DNA of 64,000 nt from Holtermannia corniformis (lineage: Eukaryota > Basidiomycota > Tremellomycetes > Holtermanniales), in the NCBI GenBank assembly GCA_001599935.1, contig BCIJ01000022.1, positions 259,798-323,797 of the forward strand, given 5' to 3'. Under the pieces are notes generated by a model that made no database searches, was not told the origin of the DNA, and saw nothing but the letters and a program-made list of their open reading frames with translations. The position numbers were made by a program, and so were the translations under genes. Below are positions 20,616-30,890 of the stretch, in pieces. Position 1 is the stretch's first letter, and each line of letters starts with the position of its first letter.

Positions 20616-21908
20616 ATGGCTGCGCCTGACCGAGACGAGCTCTTTCGAGAATGGTGTCGAAGCCAGTGGTTTGAAGACCTTGTCGAGGTGCTGCGCAGCG
20701 ATGCCGATCCCAACGCTGGATTACGCCCTGTCAACGAGGACGAGATCTCCAAGGCACTGGTCAGCCTCATGGACAACGCTATCATTCTGCTCGGTGCTTT
20801 CAAGCAAAATGTCAAAGCCCACACCAACCTCGACTTCTCGTCGGAACCTCCCCGGTACACGTCGTGGCACGACAATCCGTTCCGCAAGATCTACGAGGAG
20901 GAATATCGCAAAGTTCACGCAGAGTACGGTCTGTATCGAGGAGCCAAGATGGCCGGGCCACGGCGTGCCGACGCATACGTCAAGCGCCACCTCGGTTCTG
21001 GCACAGAGCGGTTCAACAACGTCGAACTCGTGGGCAAAGTGAAGCCATGGGGATCCAGTCCGTCAGCCCAGGAACCCCACCTACACGGCGCAAGCCAGGG
21101 TGCCTACTATCTCGCAGTTGCCAAAGTCCAGTACGGCACAACAACTGGTTTCAGTCTCACGTGCGGGTTTCTTCGGCGCTACTACGCTGTGTCAGACAAC
21201 GTGATTCTCATCGAGGGCCCAGTGACATGGCATTCGACTCAAGAGTCATACACTTTCGAAGAACTCGTCAACCAGAACTTCTTTGATGCTCGTCAAGGAG
21301 TCAACCTACCCACACTCTGCCACGTAAACGCCAATACCCGGCACCGCCGCGGTTCCGGTGCCGAAATTCTGTGGGAACTGGTCACCCGCGCTGTGGATGA
21401 TCTTCTGCGTCCGACACCAGCGGCCAGCTTACCTTCTTTGGCCCGACGTACGACTGCGTTCGAGGAGACAGCACCGAGGTTGGCAGCAGATGCGCGAAAG
21501 CGCAAGCGAGGAGTTGACGCGGCATCCAGGCAAATGAACGACGATGGCCATGGAGGTGATGGAGGTGGTGCCGCGCCGCCAGGAGGTAGCAGCGGCGGCG
21601 CTGGCACTGGCGGTTCAAGGCGTGACATTGAAGAACTTTGTGTGGCGAGGGACCTCAGCAGCGTCGAAGAAGATGAGCAAGCCGACGATTGCGAGCTCGA
21701 ACTTGAACTTGAACTTGAAGAGACGCCAGAGGAGACGCGGCGCCGAGAAGAGCTCGAGCACCAAGCACGCGTCCGCACTTTCGACCGCCTTGGTGTTCGG
21801 TTCAAGGTCATCCCGGCTCCTGCAGCTGCGGCGCCTCCAGCTCAACATGCTTGCGCTCAAGTTTCCTCTCTGCGGACACCCAGCACTTCCGACCGAGTTG
21901 ATCGGTGA
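20616..21908 (+). CDS. Intronless orphan ORF (430 aa), overlapping the UBP14 start
   Basis: One uninterrupted frame of 430 codons, in contrast to the intron-dense neighbours. No domain is recognised. Residues 1-250 look globular, with many aromatics (DELFREWCRSQWFEDLVEVL; SWHDNPFRKIYEEEYRKVHA). Residues 285-400 are low-complexity: a Gly-rich run, then an acidic repeat (ELELELELEETPEETRR) and an Ala/Pro run. The last 62 nt overlap, in another frame, the first exon of UBP14, whose ATG at 21847 is well supported. Either the two genes overlap, or the orphan's true 3' end is spliced or earlier. The length and composition make chance unlikely. Retrogene origin is possible but unproven. Confidence 0.6.
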   Translation: MAAPDRDELFREWCRSQWFEDLVEVLRSDADPNAGLRPVNEDEISKALVSLMDNAIILLGAFKQNVKAHTNLDFSSEPPRYTSWHDNPFRKIYEEEYRKVHAEYGLYRGAKMAGPRRADAYVKRHLGSGTERFNNVELVGKVKPWGSSPSAQEPHLHGASQGAYYLAVAKVQYGTTTGFSLTCGFLRRYYAVSDNVILIEGPVTWHSTQESYTFEELVNQNFFDARQGVNLPTLCHVNANTRHRRGSGAEILWELVTRAVDDLLRPTPAASLPSLARRTTAFEETAPRLAADARKRKRGVDAASRQMNDDGHGGDGGGAAPPGGSSGGAGTGGSRRDIEELCVARDLSSVEEDEQADDCELELELELEETPEETRRREELEHQARVRTFDRLGVRFKVIPAPAAAAPPAQHACAQVSSLRTPSTSDRVDR

Positions 21909-24816
21909 GCCTTGTAAACCCGGCTGGTGATACTCTCTGCTAACGGGGTACAAGCGAGGAGTGCACCCAGTGCTTCGACGGTCAGGTCAGCTCCCAACGG
22001 CCCGTGTGATTATAGTGCAGCTGACTGAACGTCCTCTCAGGATGACGGCGGCGTGATCGTCTGCCTGCACTGCTTCAACGGTGGCTGTGTCGGCACCGAT
22101 CGCCACCACGCCAAACAACACGCCGACAAGACGGGACACCAGCTCGGTCTCTTCATCAAGCGAACGAGGATCGAGTCGAGCAAGACGGTAAGCGAAGCTA
22201 CTATGGTAATGACAGTGATCTTACAATGTCATAGGACTCGCAAGCGCCCGCACCGAAGAACCTTGCGATTCATGCGCCGAGAGAGGGTGAGCTGTACGCT
22301 GTTCATAGCGAAGTCCGGTGCTTTGGATGCTCGAGTTTGGAGAGCGGAAAGACAGTAGATCATGTCACACCCGAGGTAAGCTAGACAACTTGTCTCTGAA
22401 CCGAGCTGACCCGCGCAGATCACCACTGTCGTCTCGGGCATTCTCAAGTCGTACTCGTCGGCGCAGCAGGCAGAAGTCAAGGCTTGGGAGGAAGAGATCC
22501 TCGCATGCGAGCATACCTTGATGCTGCAGCAAGAGTCGGTGATCGGACATGGCAAGGGTAAGTCGTCATTCAGAGGTGTGTGGGAGACTGACATGGCAGT
22601 GCCGACCCAGTGCACAAACTGCGAGCTCACCTCCAACCTCTGGCTTTGTCTCACATGTGGTCTGGCCAACTGCGGGCGGCAGCAGTATGGCGGGATTGGC
22701 GGGAACGGTCATGCTCTGCAGCACTTGAAGGAGACTGGTCATGGCGTCAATGTCAAGCTGGGAACGATCACGCCCGAGGGTATTGCAGGTCAGTCATCGT
22801 GCGAATTCGATTTAGTAAAGGTTGACGGTGTGCAGACATCTACTGCTACTCGTGTGACGATGCCAAGATCGATCCGGAGCTGCCAGCTCACCTCGGTCAC
22901 TTTGGCATCCAAGTTGAAGGACAGACCAAGACGGAAAAGTCGAGCATAGAGCTGGTCAGTATCCAATTTGACCTGTATGCAATCTGACAAGAGCAGCAAC
23001 TCGAACACAATCTCAAATTTGACTTCAGCATGACCGGCGATAACGGCAAGGAGCTCGAACCCGTCTTTGGACCAGGATTGACGGGCTTCAAGAACCTTGG
23101 GAATAGGTTGGTAGATCAATGTCGCACGTGAGACCATGCTGACTGGCTCTAGCTGCTACATGGCTTCAGTCTTACAAACATTGTTCGCCCTGCCAGCCTT
23201 CCGAGATCGCTACTCGCCGGAAGTGTACGTGACCCACTTGGATACATGCAGCAACCCAAAGCCAGCAACCTGTCTCGAATGCCAGATGATGAAGATATCG
23301 GACGGTCTCATCTCCGGTCGCTACTCGCACGTCGCCAAAGCACCACCTGCTCCCACCTCGACTCTCGAGACACCGAACGAGGCACCTCGGTTCCAAGAAG
23401 GCATCAAGCCAAGTCACTTCAAAGCGCTCGTCGGCGCCGGGCACGCCGAATTTGCAACGATGCGTCAGCAAGACTCGGCAGAGTTTTTGCAATATCTCTT
23501 GACCAAGCTTCGCGACTATTCCGCGCAGACGCACTCTGCGCATTTTGCGACAGACGTGTTCAAGTTTGGTCTCGAACAACGGCTGCAGTGTCCCGAGTGT
23601 GCGCGCGTGGGCTACAAGGTTGACCCAATGGATCTCGCGAGTTTGCCGGTTGAGGCTACGGAGACGGGCAAAGACGAGAATGGCAAGACACTGTATGAGC
23701 GCGTCGAGCTCGAGCAATGCCTGGCGCGCCTGTGCGAGCCGGAAGAGATCGATTACCACTGCGGGCACTGTCAGAAGCATGTTCAGGCCGTCAAGTGAGC
23801 GAGCCTTCCTCGCTGAGATTGCAGAGCTCACGCTCACAGGACCCATGCTTTCAAGACGTTCCCGGACGTATTGGTCGTGCACATGAAGAAGTTTGCTCTC
23901 GTCAACTGGGTGCCGACCAAGCTTGGTGCGTCTATCAACATGGGCCAGAGCTTATGTGCTAACAAGTCCAGATGTCCCCGTCAATGTGCCATCTGAGATG
24001 CAACTTGATCGCCTTGCCGGAAACGGACTACAAGACGGCGAGCTCGAGCTGGAGGATGGACAATCGGCTGGTGAGTTGTCTCGATGCGCTCTGACAAAAC
24101 TAACAATCCGAGGTGCTTCGTCGACCACGGTGCCAGAGTTCAACGCGACTGCACTCGCCCAGCTCGAGGGAATGGGCTTCCCAACGGTCCGCTGCCAAAA
24201 GGCGTTGCTGGCGACTGGCAACTCGGACGCAGAGGCTGCAACGGGCTGGTTGTTTGAGCACATGGAGGATCCAGGTCGGTTCCTCTGGCGTCGGCTTGAC
24301 TTTGTAGTTGACAGGCTGCGTAGACATTGATCAGTCGATCCCGACGACGGATTCATCGCAAGCGGCTGGGCCTAAACCGTCCGCCGAGCAGATTGCGATG
24401 ATTGCTGGCATGGGCTTCAACACGGCTCAAGCACGCAAAGCGCTGCGCAAGTCGGTGAGCACCGCGGCCTTTCAAAGGCGATGCTGACTTGTCAGGACGG
24501 GAACGCGGAACGCGCGATCGAATGGCTCTTCAACAACCCTGACGATGACGGCCACGAAGAGCCTGCACCCTCAGCTCAGGCAGTGTCGAGCTCGAATACC
24601 GATATCGGCGGCTTCGCAACCTCGTCCTACCGTCTCCGCGCCTTCATCTCGCACAAGGGCCCTTCAGTCCACTCTGGTCACTATGTTGCCACGATCCGTC
24701 AGGGTGAAACGGACGAGTGGGTGCTATTCAATGATGAAAAGGTCGTGCGGGCCGAGGCTGGTGGCGGTGAGGCCATGCGCGAGCGCGCATACTTGTACGT
24801 TTATGAGCGTGTTTGA
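21847..24816 (+). CDS. UBP14: Ubiquitin carboxyl-terminal hydrolase 14 / USP5 (isopeptidase T)
   Basis: Full domain order of the IsoT family. A cryptic zinc finger starts at about residue 20 (CTQCFDG..VCLHCFNGGC..H..H). A second ZnF-UBP follows (CTNCELTSNLWLCLTCGLANC, GNGHALQHLKETGH). The catalytic Cys box is GLTGFKNLGNSCYMASVLQT, then RQQDSAEFLQYLL. Two UBA domains are inserted (LAQLEGMGFPTVRCQKALLA and MIAGMGFNTAQARKALRKS). The His box is YRLRAFISHKG..SVHSGHYVA. About 790 residues and 12 short introns. The enzyme disassembles free polyubiquitin chains from the proximal end and so keeps proteasomes clear of unanchored chains. The start at 21847 gives the expected short leader before the first zinc finger; upstream same-strand sequence belongs to the overlapping orphan frame. 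Confidence 0.93.
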
Positions 24817-25127
24817 AATTGTACATACATGACGTTGATGACAAGTCTGCCCACTCCTCGAAGAGACAACGCTCAGTGCGTCCTGACACGTAGTTGCTGT
24901 GCCGCGGGACATCGGGCCCTGAACTGGACAATGCCCATCTTCGTTAGCGTCTCATCGCTCAGCAGTTCCAAATGCACAGCATCTGCTCGCATACCGCGTC
25001 GCAGCATCCAACATCTTCATGCAGCTCGCAAGGCCGTCGCCGTTCATTGGGCGGTGGATATCGCCGTGCGATACGCGCTGCTGGTTAGACAAGCGCCCTT
25101 GCTGCTGCTGGAGGAAAGAGTCGGTGC
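24817..25127. other. Intergenic region 3' of UBP14
   Basis: No supported exon. It lies between the convergent ends of UBP14 and the decayed membrane-protein gene and may hold remnants of that gene's missing C-terminal exons. A possible in-frame continuation through an intron ending near 25070 gives only a short tail. Confidence 0.35.
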
Positions 25128-25546
25128 CTACGCTTCAACGCAGGCGACTCGGTCTTGAGCGAGCCGATCGTACGTCATGAAGAGCTGTACCGGCACGTAT
25201 GCGAAAGCGAGAGCGAGGAAGACTGCGACGCCGGGCAAGTAGACATCCGACATGATCGGGCTAGTGCTGTCCAAATCAGCACGGTCCCGTTGGCCGCAAC
25301 CCTACTCACAACTCATAGCCGTACAGGAAGCGGTAAAAGCGATACGACACCCACCACATGAGCAAAGAGCATACCAAGATACAGCAGCGCATCTTGGAAG
25401 CATTGGCTTTGACTCTTTGATAGACGTAGGGCAGCGTCCTGAAGGCTGTCATCGTACATGTCGGGCAAAGAGTGACCGTAGAGGATGCAGTCGACCATGG
25501 TGCGCAGCGTGGCGGGGTCGACCGCACTGCTGGGTTCCTCGACCAT
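25128..25546 (-). pseudogene. Decayed paralogue of the 18.8 kb membrane-protein gene
   Basis: The reading starts MVEEPSSAVDPATLRTMVD and matches the 18.8 kb gene through LPDMYDDSLQ. The match then continues only after a frameshift near 25440 (TLPYVYQRVKANASKMRCC, a TM helix, VSYRFYRFLYGYE). A phase-2 intron at the same place as in the other copy follows, then AYVPVQLFMTYDRLAQDRVA and CVEA before a stop at 25128. The C-terminal helices present in the other copy are missing. One frameshift plus truncation suggests a pseudogene. A sequencing error alone would not explain the missing 3' half. Confidence 0.6.
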
Positions 25547-25751
25547 TGTGAAAGATGGAGAGTGCGAGTGACGGCCAGCAATGTGTGTGCTCAGTGATGG
25601 CCGGATAGCACATACGGCGATCAGTGACAGTGGCGAGCAGGTTGCTGCAATCGATAGCCATCGTGAACGGGCTGCACTGCCAGCAGAAAGCTCGGTGTGC
25701 ATGTAACTGCGATCATAGGCTGTATGAACGAGAAAGAACAAGGTCATCACC

Positions 25752-26200
25752 TCAATCAGTGTCGTTGTGTCCCCCCTGTTCTCCGTGCCCGTCATGCCCC
25801 TTGCCCTTTCCCTCCGCCTCACCCCCATCCTCATCCTCCACATCCCCATCCGTCCCCTTATCCTCCTCATCTCCCTCCTCGCCGACAGCAGCGCTCGGCG
25901 GCACCTGGGCCTTCAACCATTCCTCAACCTCGCGATCCTTGCTCTTGGCCCGCTTAAACTCCTTGTCAGCATTCGCCTGTGGCAGCTCGCCAACGTCTGC
26001 TTGGGATCGCCTGTGCCGAACATAGAGCCATAGCAGGGCTGCAAAGAGGAAGCACGAGACGTTGGCAATCCAGGCGCCGTTGGTCATAGGTCCAGAATGG
26101 TACTAGTGCAGTCTATCAGCATTGTCTTGTTAGGCAGAGTCGCCGCACGTACGTGGTATGAGGGATATGGTACGGGTGGGGTCGCGCCTCGAGGCTGCAT
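25752..26200 (-). CDS. Small single-pass membrane protein with acidic tail, unknown function
   Basis: Two exons. Exon 1 starts at 26200 (MQPRGATPPVPYPSYH). A 50 nt intron with GTACGT and CACTAG ends spans about 26103-26152. Exon 2 reads YHSGPMTNGAWIANVSC, then one TM helix (FLFAALLWLYV), a basic stop-transfer (RHRRS), and a cytoplasmic-looking tail rich in Glu/Asp/Gly. About 132 residues. The tail has KEFKRAKSKDREVEEWLKAQ, likely a helix. I recognise no family. It lies 87 bp downstream of the mitochondrial SerRS gene on the same strand. The frame could be read from Met-6 of exon 2 alone, but the intron model extends it cleanly. Confidence 0.65.
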
Positions 26201-26286
26201 GATGAACACGTCGTTGGCAGACGACATACCGCATCCACGTCATCTCGCATTGCTCAGCTGGTTTCGCAAGTTATGCATAGCAAACG

Positions 26287-28008
26287 CTAGACCCAACGGA
26301 TGCTGCCCTTGGGCCCTCGTCGCCCATCTCCGACCTCGTCGCGGCCGACCCAGAACGGCCGCAGCGCCACCGGCAGATCCAGACCTTCAACCTCGCCCCT
26401 CGGTCCGATCCGTGCGCCGTTCTCGAGCAGCGCGACCAACAGGCGGGGGATGGCAGCGCACGTGCCGTTGAGTGTGTGTGCAAAGGGCAAAGTCTGCTCG
26501 ACCGCAGTGGAAGTCGAAGGACGGTAGCGGATGTGCAACCGCCGCGACTGATAGTCTGTGCAGTTGGATGTCGAGGTGATCTGCGCAAGTGTCAGTCCAG
26601 CATCTCTGAATGATTCGACAAACCTCGCCCCACTTGCCGCGACCCGGCATCCAAGCCTCCATGTCGTATTTCCTGAACGCGCTCGCGCCGAGCTCCTCAG
26701 TCGGCATATCAAGCACTCTGCACGAAGCATCAGTTGACCGTCTCGATCATGCAGAATGCAGTCTCAAGTGAACCCACCTCACGCTCAAACCCAGCCCTTT
26801 CGCAACCTCGGTCTGCACAGCCCTCATCTCCTCCATCATCGCCTCGCTCTTGCCACCATCCGCTTCGGTCACAGCAAACAACTCGACTTTTGTAAATTGA
26901 TGTACGCGATACAGCCCCCGCGTATCGGCACCTCTGGCACCGGCTTCCGCTCGAAACGCGCGGCCAACGCCAACGACTTTGGCAGGCAGTTGGGCAGCAT
27001 TATGAATGGCGTTTGCGAACAAGCCCGAAAGCGGGATCTCTGCGGTGCCGGCCAAGCAGTGTGTCGGCTCGCTCGAGTTTGAGCCCGATGGTGCGATGAA
27101 GTAGGTTTGCGAGGCGGCCTTTTCCGGATCTCGGGGTTGGAAACCGCAGCGATTGGCAAGATCGACCTTGACAACGTCTGGAGGGGCTACCGGTTCCCAG
27201 CCATGCGAGATTGCAACTTTGAGCGCAAAGTTGACGAGAGCAAGCTCGAGTAGAGCCAGGGCACCCCGCAGATACACCCAGCTTGAACCCGCGGCAATCG
27301 TCGACGCTTCATTGTCCAGTAACCCGTAGCGTGTTGCAATGTTGAGATGGTCGCGCTCGGAACTCGCTGGCAACGGATCTGGCCCAAACGTTTCGAGCGC
27401 AATAGCATTCTCCTCGGGTCCAGCGGGTGAAGCAGGGTGTGTCCAATTTGGCAGCAACAGTCCAAGCTCGAGTAACTCGGCCTCTGTCTCCGCCAGTGTC
27501 TGCTCGTATTCTGCCGCTCGGACCTTGAGCTTCTTCGCTTGCCGCTGTGCTTCGTCGGCGTCGCCTGCACCGGATCGGATCAATTGCCCTACATCACGTT
27601 GCTTGCCGCGCACGGCCTCGAGTTTGCCCAGCAGCGTGAGCTGCGTTGAACGGAGTCTCGAGAGGTGAAATACGTGCGAGTCATCGAGCCCTGATGCTCT
27701 CAATCGGTGATTCGAGGTGGTAGCTTCAGGCGTTGCTAGAAGCTTTGCGTAGTCGAGACGGGGTTTGGGTAGCAGCGACGGGGTAGTGGATGCAATCGTC
27801 TTGGCTTTTGGCGAGGCTTGCACCGGTTTGGGAGCAGCCGCGGGAGCTACAGGCGTGACCGGAGCTTTGATAGGAAACACCAAGTCTGGTCGAAGGGGCG
27901 TATGCGATGCATGCCGTCTGTGCAGCACCTTGCTCGCGGCCGCTGCGTTCTTCAGCCCTCTCGCCGCCTGTTCGACCTCACTCACGTCGAGGCAGTCTTC
28001 CTAGCATC
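26287..28008 (-). CDS. DIA4: Mitochondrial seryl-tRNA synthetase (class II)
   Basis: About 520 residues. Starting at ATG 28008 (MLGRLPR), a 43 nt intron (GTGAGT..ACGCAG) joins to [19 protein letters not shown], an Arg-rich presequence without acidic residues. An N-terminal coiled coil follows (about residues 105-175), the tRNA-binding arm of SerRS. The class II core has motif 2 ([20 protein letters not shown], then [10 protein letters not shown]) and motif 3 ([20 protein letters not shown]). Introns near 26733-26777 and 26581-26625 join [20 protein letters not shown] to the core and then [13 protein letters not shown]. The enzyme charges mitochondrial tRNA-Ser. The organellar assignment rests on the presequence. 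Stop TAG at 26287-26289. Confidence 0.9.
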
Positions 28009-28381
28009 CTGGCGCCTTGACGAGCCTTGCACGATGGGTGAGATTGACCGAGAGGATGGTCGTCAGTCGGGCTTCCGGTCCAGGCCCAGGCCCGTCGCGA
28101 TCGAGCTGCTTGTTAGTCTTTGTCGTCGCACCAGACAACGCCAAGCGAGTCAAGAGCACAGCAGGTCTGATCAGATCTTGACAAGGTCAGAAGACAGCAC
28201 AGCATTGGTCCGAGGAAGGCGGTCAGACGAGTCCATCACACTCGATCAGCAACACGGGCTGGCGGATGACTTGGGCTTCGTGAACATCACCCTGTCAAAG
28301 TTTCAACAAGAGCTTGGGTGACTCTCCAGGACACGGCTTCTATCTCTTCGCTGCCTGGATGAGGTACCAGTACAATCACCA
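28009..28381. other. Divergent intergenic region (SerRS / GATA factor)
   Basis: Short promoter region of 373 bp between divergent genes. Frames crossing it are open only by composition. No exon is supported. Confidence 0.45.
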
Positions 28382-29730
28382 ATGAGCTACTATCCTCCGT
28401 CTGCGAGCGTATCGCAAGAATCCCGACCTTCATCTCAGCATTCGACAGCGTCTTCATCCCACACTGGTTACAGCGACGGCGTCTTCCGAGCTCCACCGCC
28501 TCCTATCAACTTCAACGGACAGCCCATACGTGATCGCACACGCACGGCATCAGCTTCCCCTCTGCAAAGTCCATTTCCGAGCTTGCGTGGGGATCCCGGA
28601 CCTTCCACGAGCCAGCACTATGCGGCGTGCAGAAGTGCGACTTGGAGTACTGGATTGCCCAGGCATAGGTCGCAGAGTGATCGCTCGATGCCCCCTCCGT
28701 CGGTACAGTCGCAGACCGAGTACCATCGCGCGCAACCGGTTTTGAACAGCGGTGGCAAGGCGCGACTCTTGGTGGATGGGTTGATTGCGGACGAGGTCAC
28801 CCAAGTGAGTGCTGTCCCGTCAGCAATGACCACAGGCTGACGTTATGCAGCTATACGGTAACGTTCGCGAGATCATCGAGCTCAGTCGACGCTATGGTTG
28901 GTTCTGTGTCAACATGCTCAACTCTAGCTAATGCTAGTCGCAGCCAGCACTCCCACGAATCCCAACCCTCCTCCCGCACCTGCAGACGTCTGTCTCCGCC
29001 TCTCGACTCTTGCCACCCTCACACATCGCGCACTTTCCTCCCTCTACCCTCGCATCAACCCTTTCCTCCATCCAGCATTCGAGTTGCCGGGACCCTCTCA
29101 GCGCCCAACCAAACGCGCAAAGACGGCCGCTGAACGCGATATGCAGACCATTCGGGCTCGCCGAGACGAATTGATCGCCAAGGCGGCCGCAGCAGCCACT
29201 CCGGTGCCCTCGCCAGCCTTGAACCAAGCCCAAGCGCAAATGCAGCCTCAAGGCGCCATCAATCCGGACGACTCCAGCCCACACCTGAACCCGTCATCGA
29301 GCTTTGGATCACAACAGACACAAGGGTGGTATGCAACAGCGCACAGTCAGATAGTGGGCACGTACACGGCCGGTCCTCAGCTCGGCAAATGTCATTCCTG
29401 CGGGGCGACAGAAACCCAGACGTGGCGCACCGGACCGGACGGTCCACGCAGCCTGTGCGATATATGCGGCGTACGTCTCTTTCTGGCCATTGGCGATGTT
29501 GAGACTGACCTGTCTCAACAGATACATTACGCCAAGGTCAGTTCTAAGGTGACCCGAAATGCTCTGGAGGCACTAACGGCCAGCAGCTGCTTCGCAAGGG
29601 CACCCAGTTGACCCCAGAAGTCGGATACCCCCAGCCTGATCCTGGTAAGCACCAGCTTTATCTGTCTCAAGCGTACTGATGGCGCGCAGGCGGCTTCATG
29701 ACTCACTACGGACATGACGTGATATCGTGA
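28382..29730 (+). CDS. GATA-type zinc-finger transcription factor (18-residue loop)
   Basis: About 375 residues. A Ser/Pro-rich disordered N-terminus (1-120) precedes a helical region (LLVDGLIADEV, then QLYGNVREIIELSRRY; STLATLTHRALSSLYPRINP). A basic patch follows (RPTKRAKTAAERD). The C-terminal zinc finger is CHSC-x18-CDIC with TWRTGPDGPRSL in the loop and IHYAKLLRKG after it. The 18-residue loop is the form seen in White Collar-2-like fungal GATA proteins; no PAS domain is visible. The finger is split by two introns around a 15 nt exon at 29522-29536 (IHYAK). The last exon (GGFMTHYGHDVIS) follows an intron starting at 29645. Target genes are unknown; the class regulates light, nitrogen or iron responses. 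Confidence 0.83.
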
Positions 29731-29897
29731 CGCTGGATCCATGTACTGAATGTAGTCTTGCGTGCAGCCTGTGACCTCGTAAACGGCGAATTGTTTACAG
29801 TCTGCGTCTGACTTCTGTCCTGGCGCTAGCCATTTCTGAGGCTGCACATCTTCAAGGTCATCGCAGTTTTCATATCTCAGGACTTCCGTAATTCATA

Positions 29898-30769
29898 CTA
29901 GTTCGTTTCCAAAGGCTCGCCGTAGGGAGAGCGCTGGTATCCCTCGCGACACCATTTGCACCGGAACACTCCACACACTCTGTCCCAGCCGCCCAACGCG
30001 TTCCGCAACTCAGCACAACGCTTCATGTCCGCCTCCATCGCCGGGCGCTTGCCCTCAAGCGCAACCAGGTACTCCTCCAACAGCACCATGGATGCCTGCT
30101 GACCTTTCTCAACTGCGCGATGGGTCGCAGTATTTGCGCCCACGTGGAGGCGCTGATGCGCGTCGATGATCCGCGCTTCGTAGTCGTGAAGCAGGTAATG
30201 CAGGTGCTGGACTTGTGACGGATCCGTGAAAGCCGGGAACCGGAAGGAAGGGGAGTAAATGTACGAAGCTTGGGTCTGGAGTGGAACAGGCTTCGACTCG
30301 ACCTTTGATTTTGGCGTGGGCGGGGGCGAGTAGGGCGGTAGCGATACTCCGTGCGCATGCTTTGGTGACGGTGGCGGGGTGAGCAAACCGGCCGTCGAGG
30401 GCGCGGGCGTCTTGTTGTCCGAAGGGCTCGTGACCACGATGGAGATGTCGTTCAGGCCGAGACCAATCGCAGCCGTCGTCTTGACGTCGACGATCTCTGA
30501 ATCTCCTTTCACCAGCGCAAGGTTCTGTGGGCAAGTCAGCGATCTGGCTTCACGCAGATAGTGGTTCGACTCACCTCACTGCCGTCCACAAACGCGGACG
30601 CGGCATCGGACTTGAGGCTCTGGAAGATGAGGGTGATGAGCGCGCCGATGACGGCGGGAACGAGGAAACGCAAGACCACTGGCGTCACATAGCCGGCGGT
30701 GAACACGGCAAGCGCGCCTGCTGCCACCATTCTGGCACTGTACGCTGGCTGAGTGACTTCGATCGACAT
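29898..30769 (-). CDS. Two-TM membrane protein of unknown function
   Basis: Two exons: MSIEVTQPAYSAR at 30769, then an intron at about 30528-30574 (GTGAGT..CCACAG) joining DGSE to NLALVKGDSE. About 275 residues. The N-terminus carries two adjacent hydrophobic helices (MVAAGALAVFTAGYVT and LRFLVPAVIGALITLIF). A Pro/Ser-rich linker (LLTPPPSPK, PPYSPPPTPKSK) follows, then a helical C-terminal domain ending CGVFRCKWCREGYQRSPYG. The C-x4-C-x2-C could bind metal or form disulfides. No family is recognised. It lies 121 bp downstream of the mitochondrial IleRS stop, same strand. Confidence 0.72.
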
Positions 30770-30890
30770 GTTTCTGTCACTTGGTGGTATGGTTTGGCTG
30801 TAGACGTTGTGGTTGTTGAGAGGAAGATTTTCACGTCTTACGCGTTTATATGCCGCGTCAAGTGGGCTCCCGCGACATGCATCGCGCATA

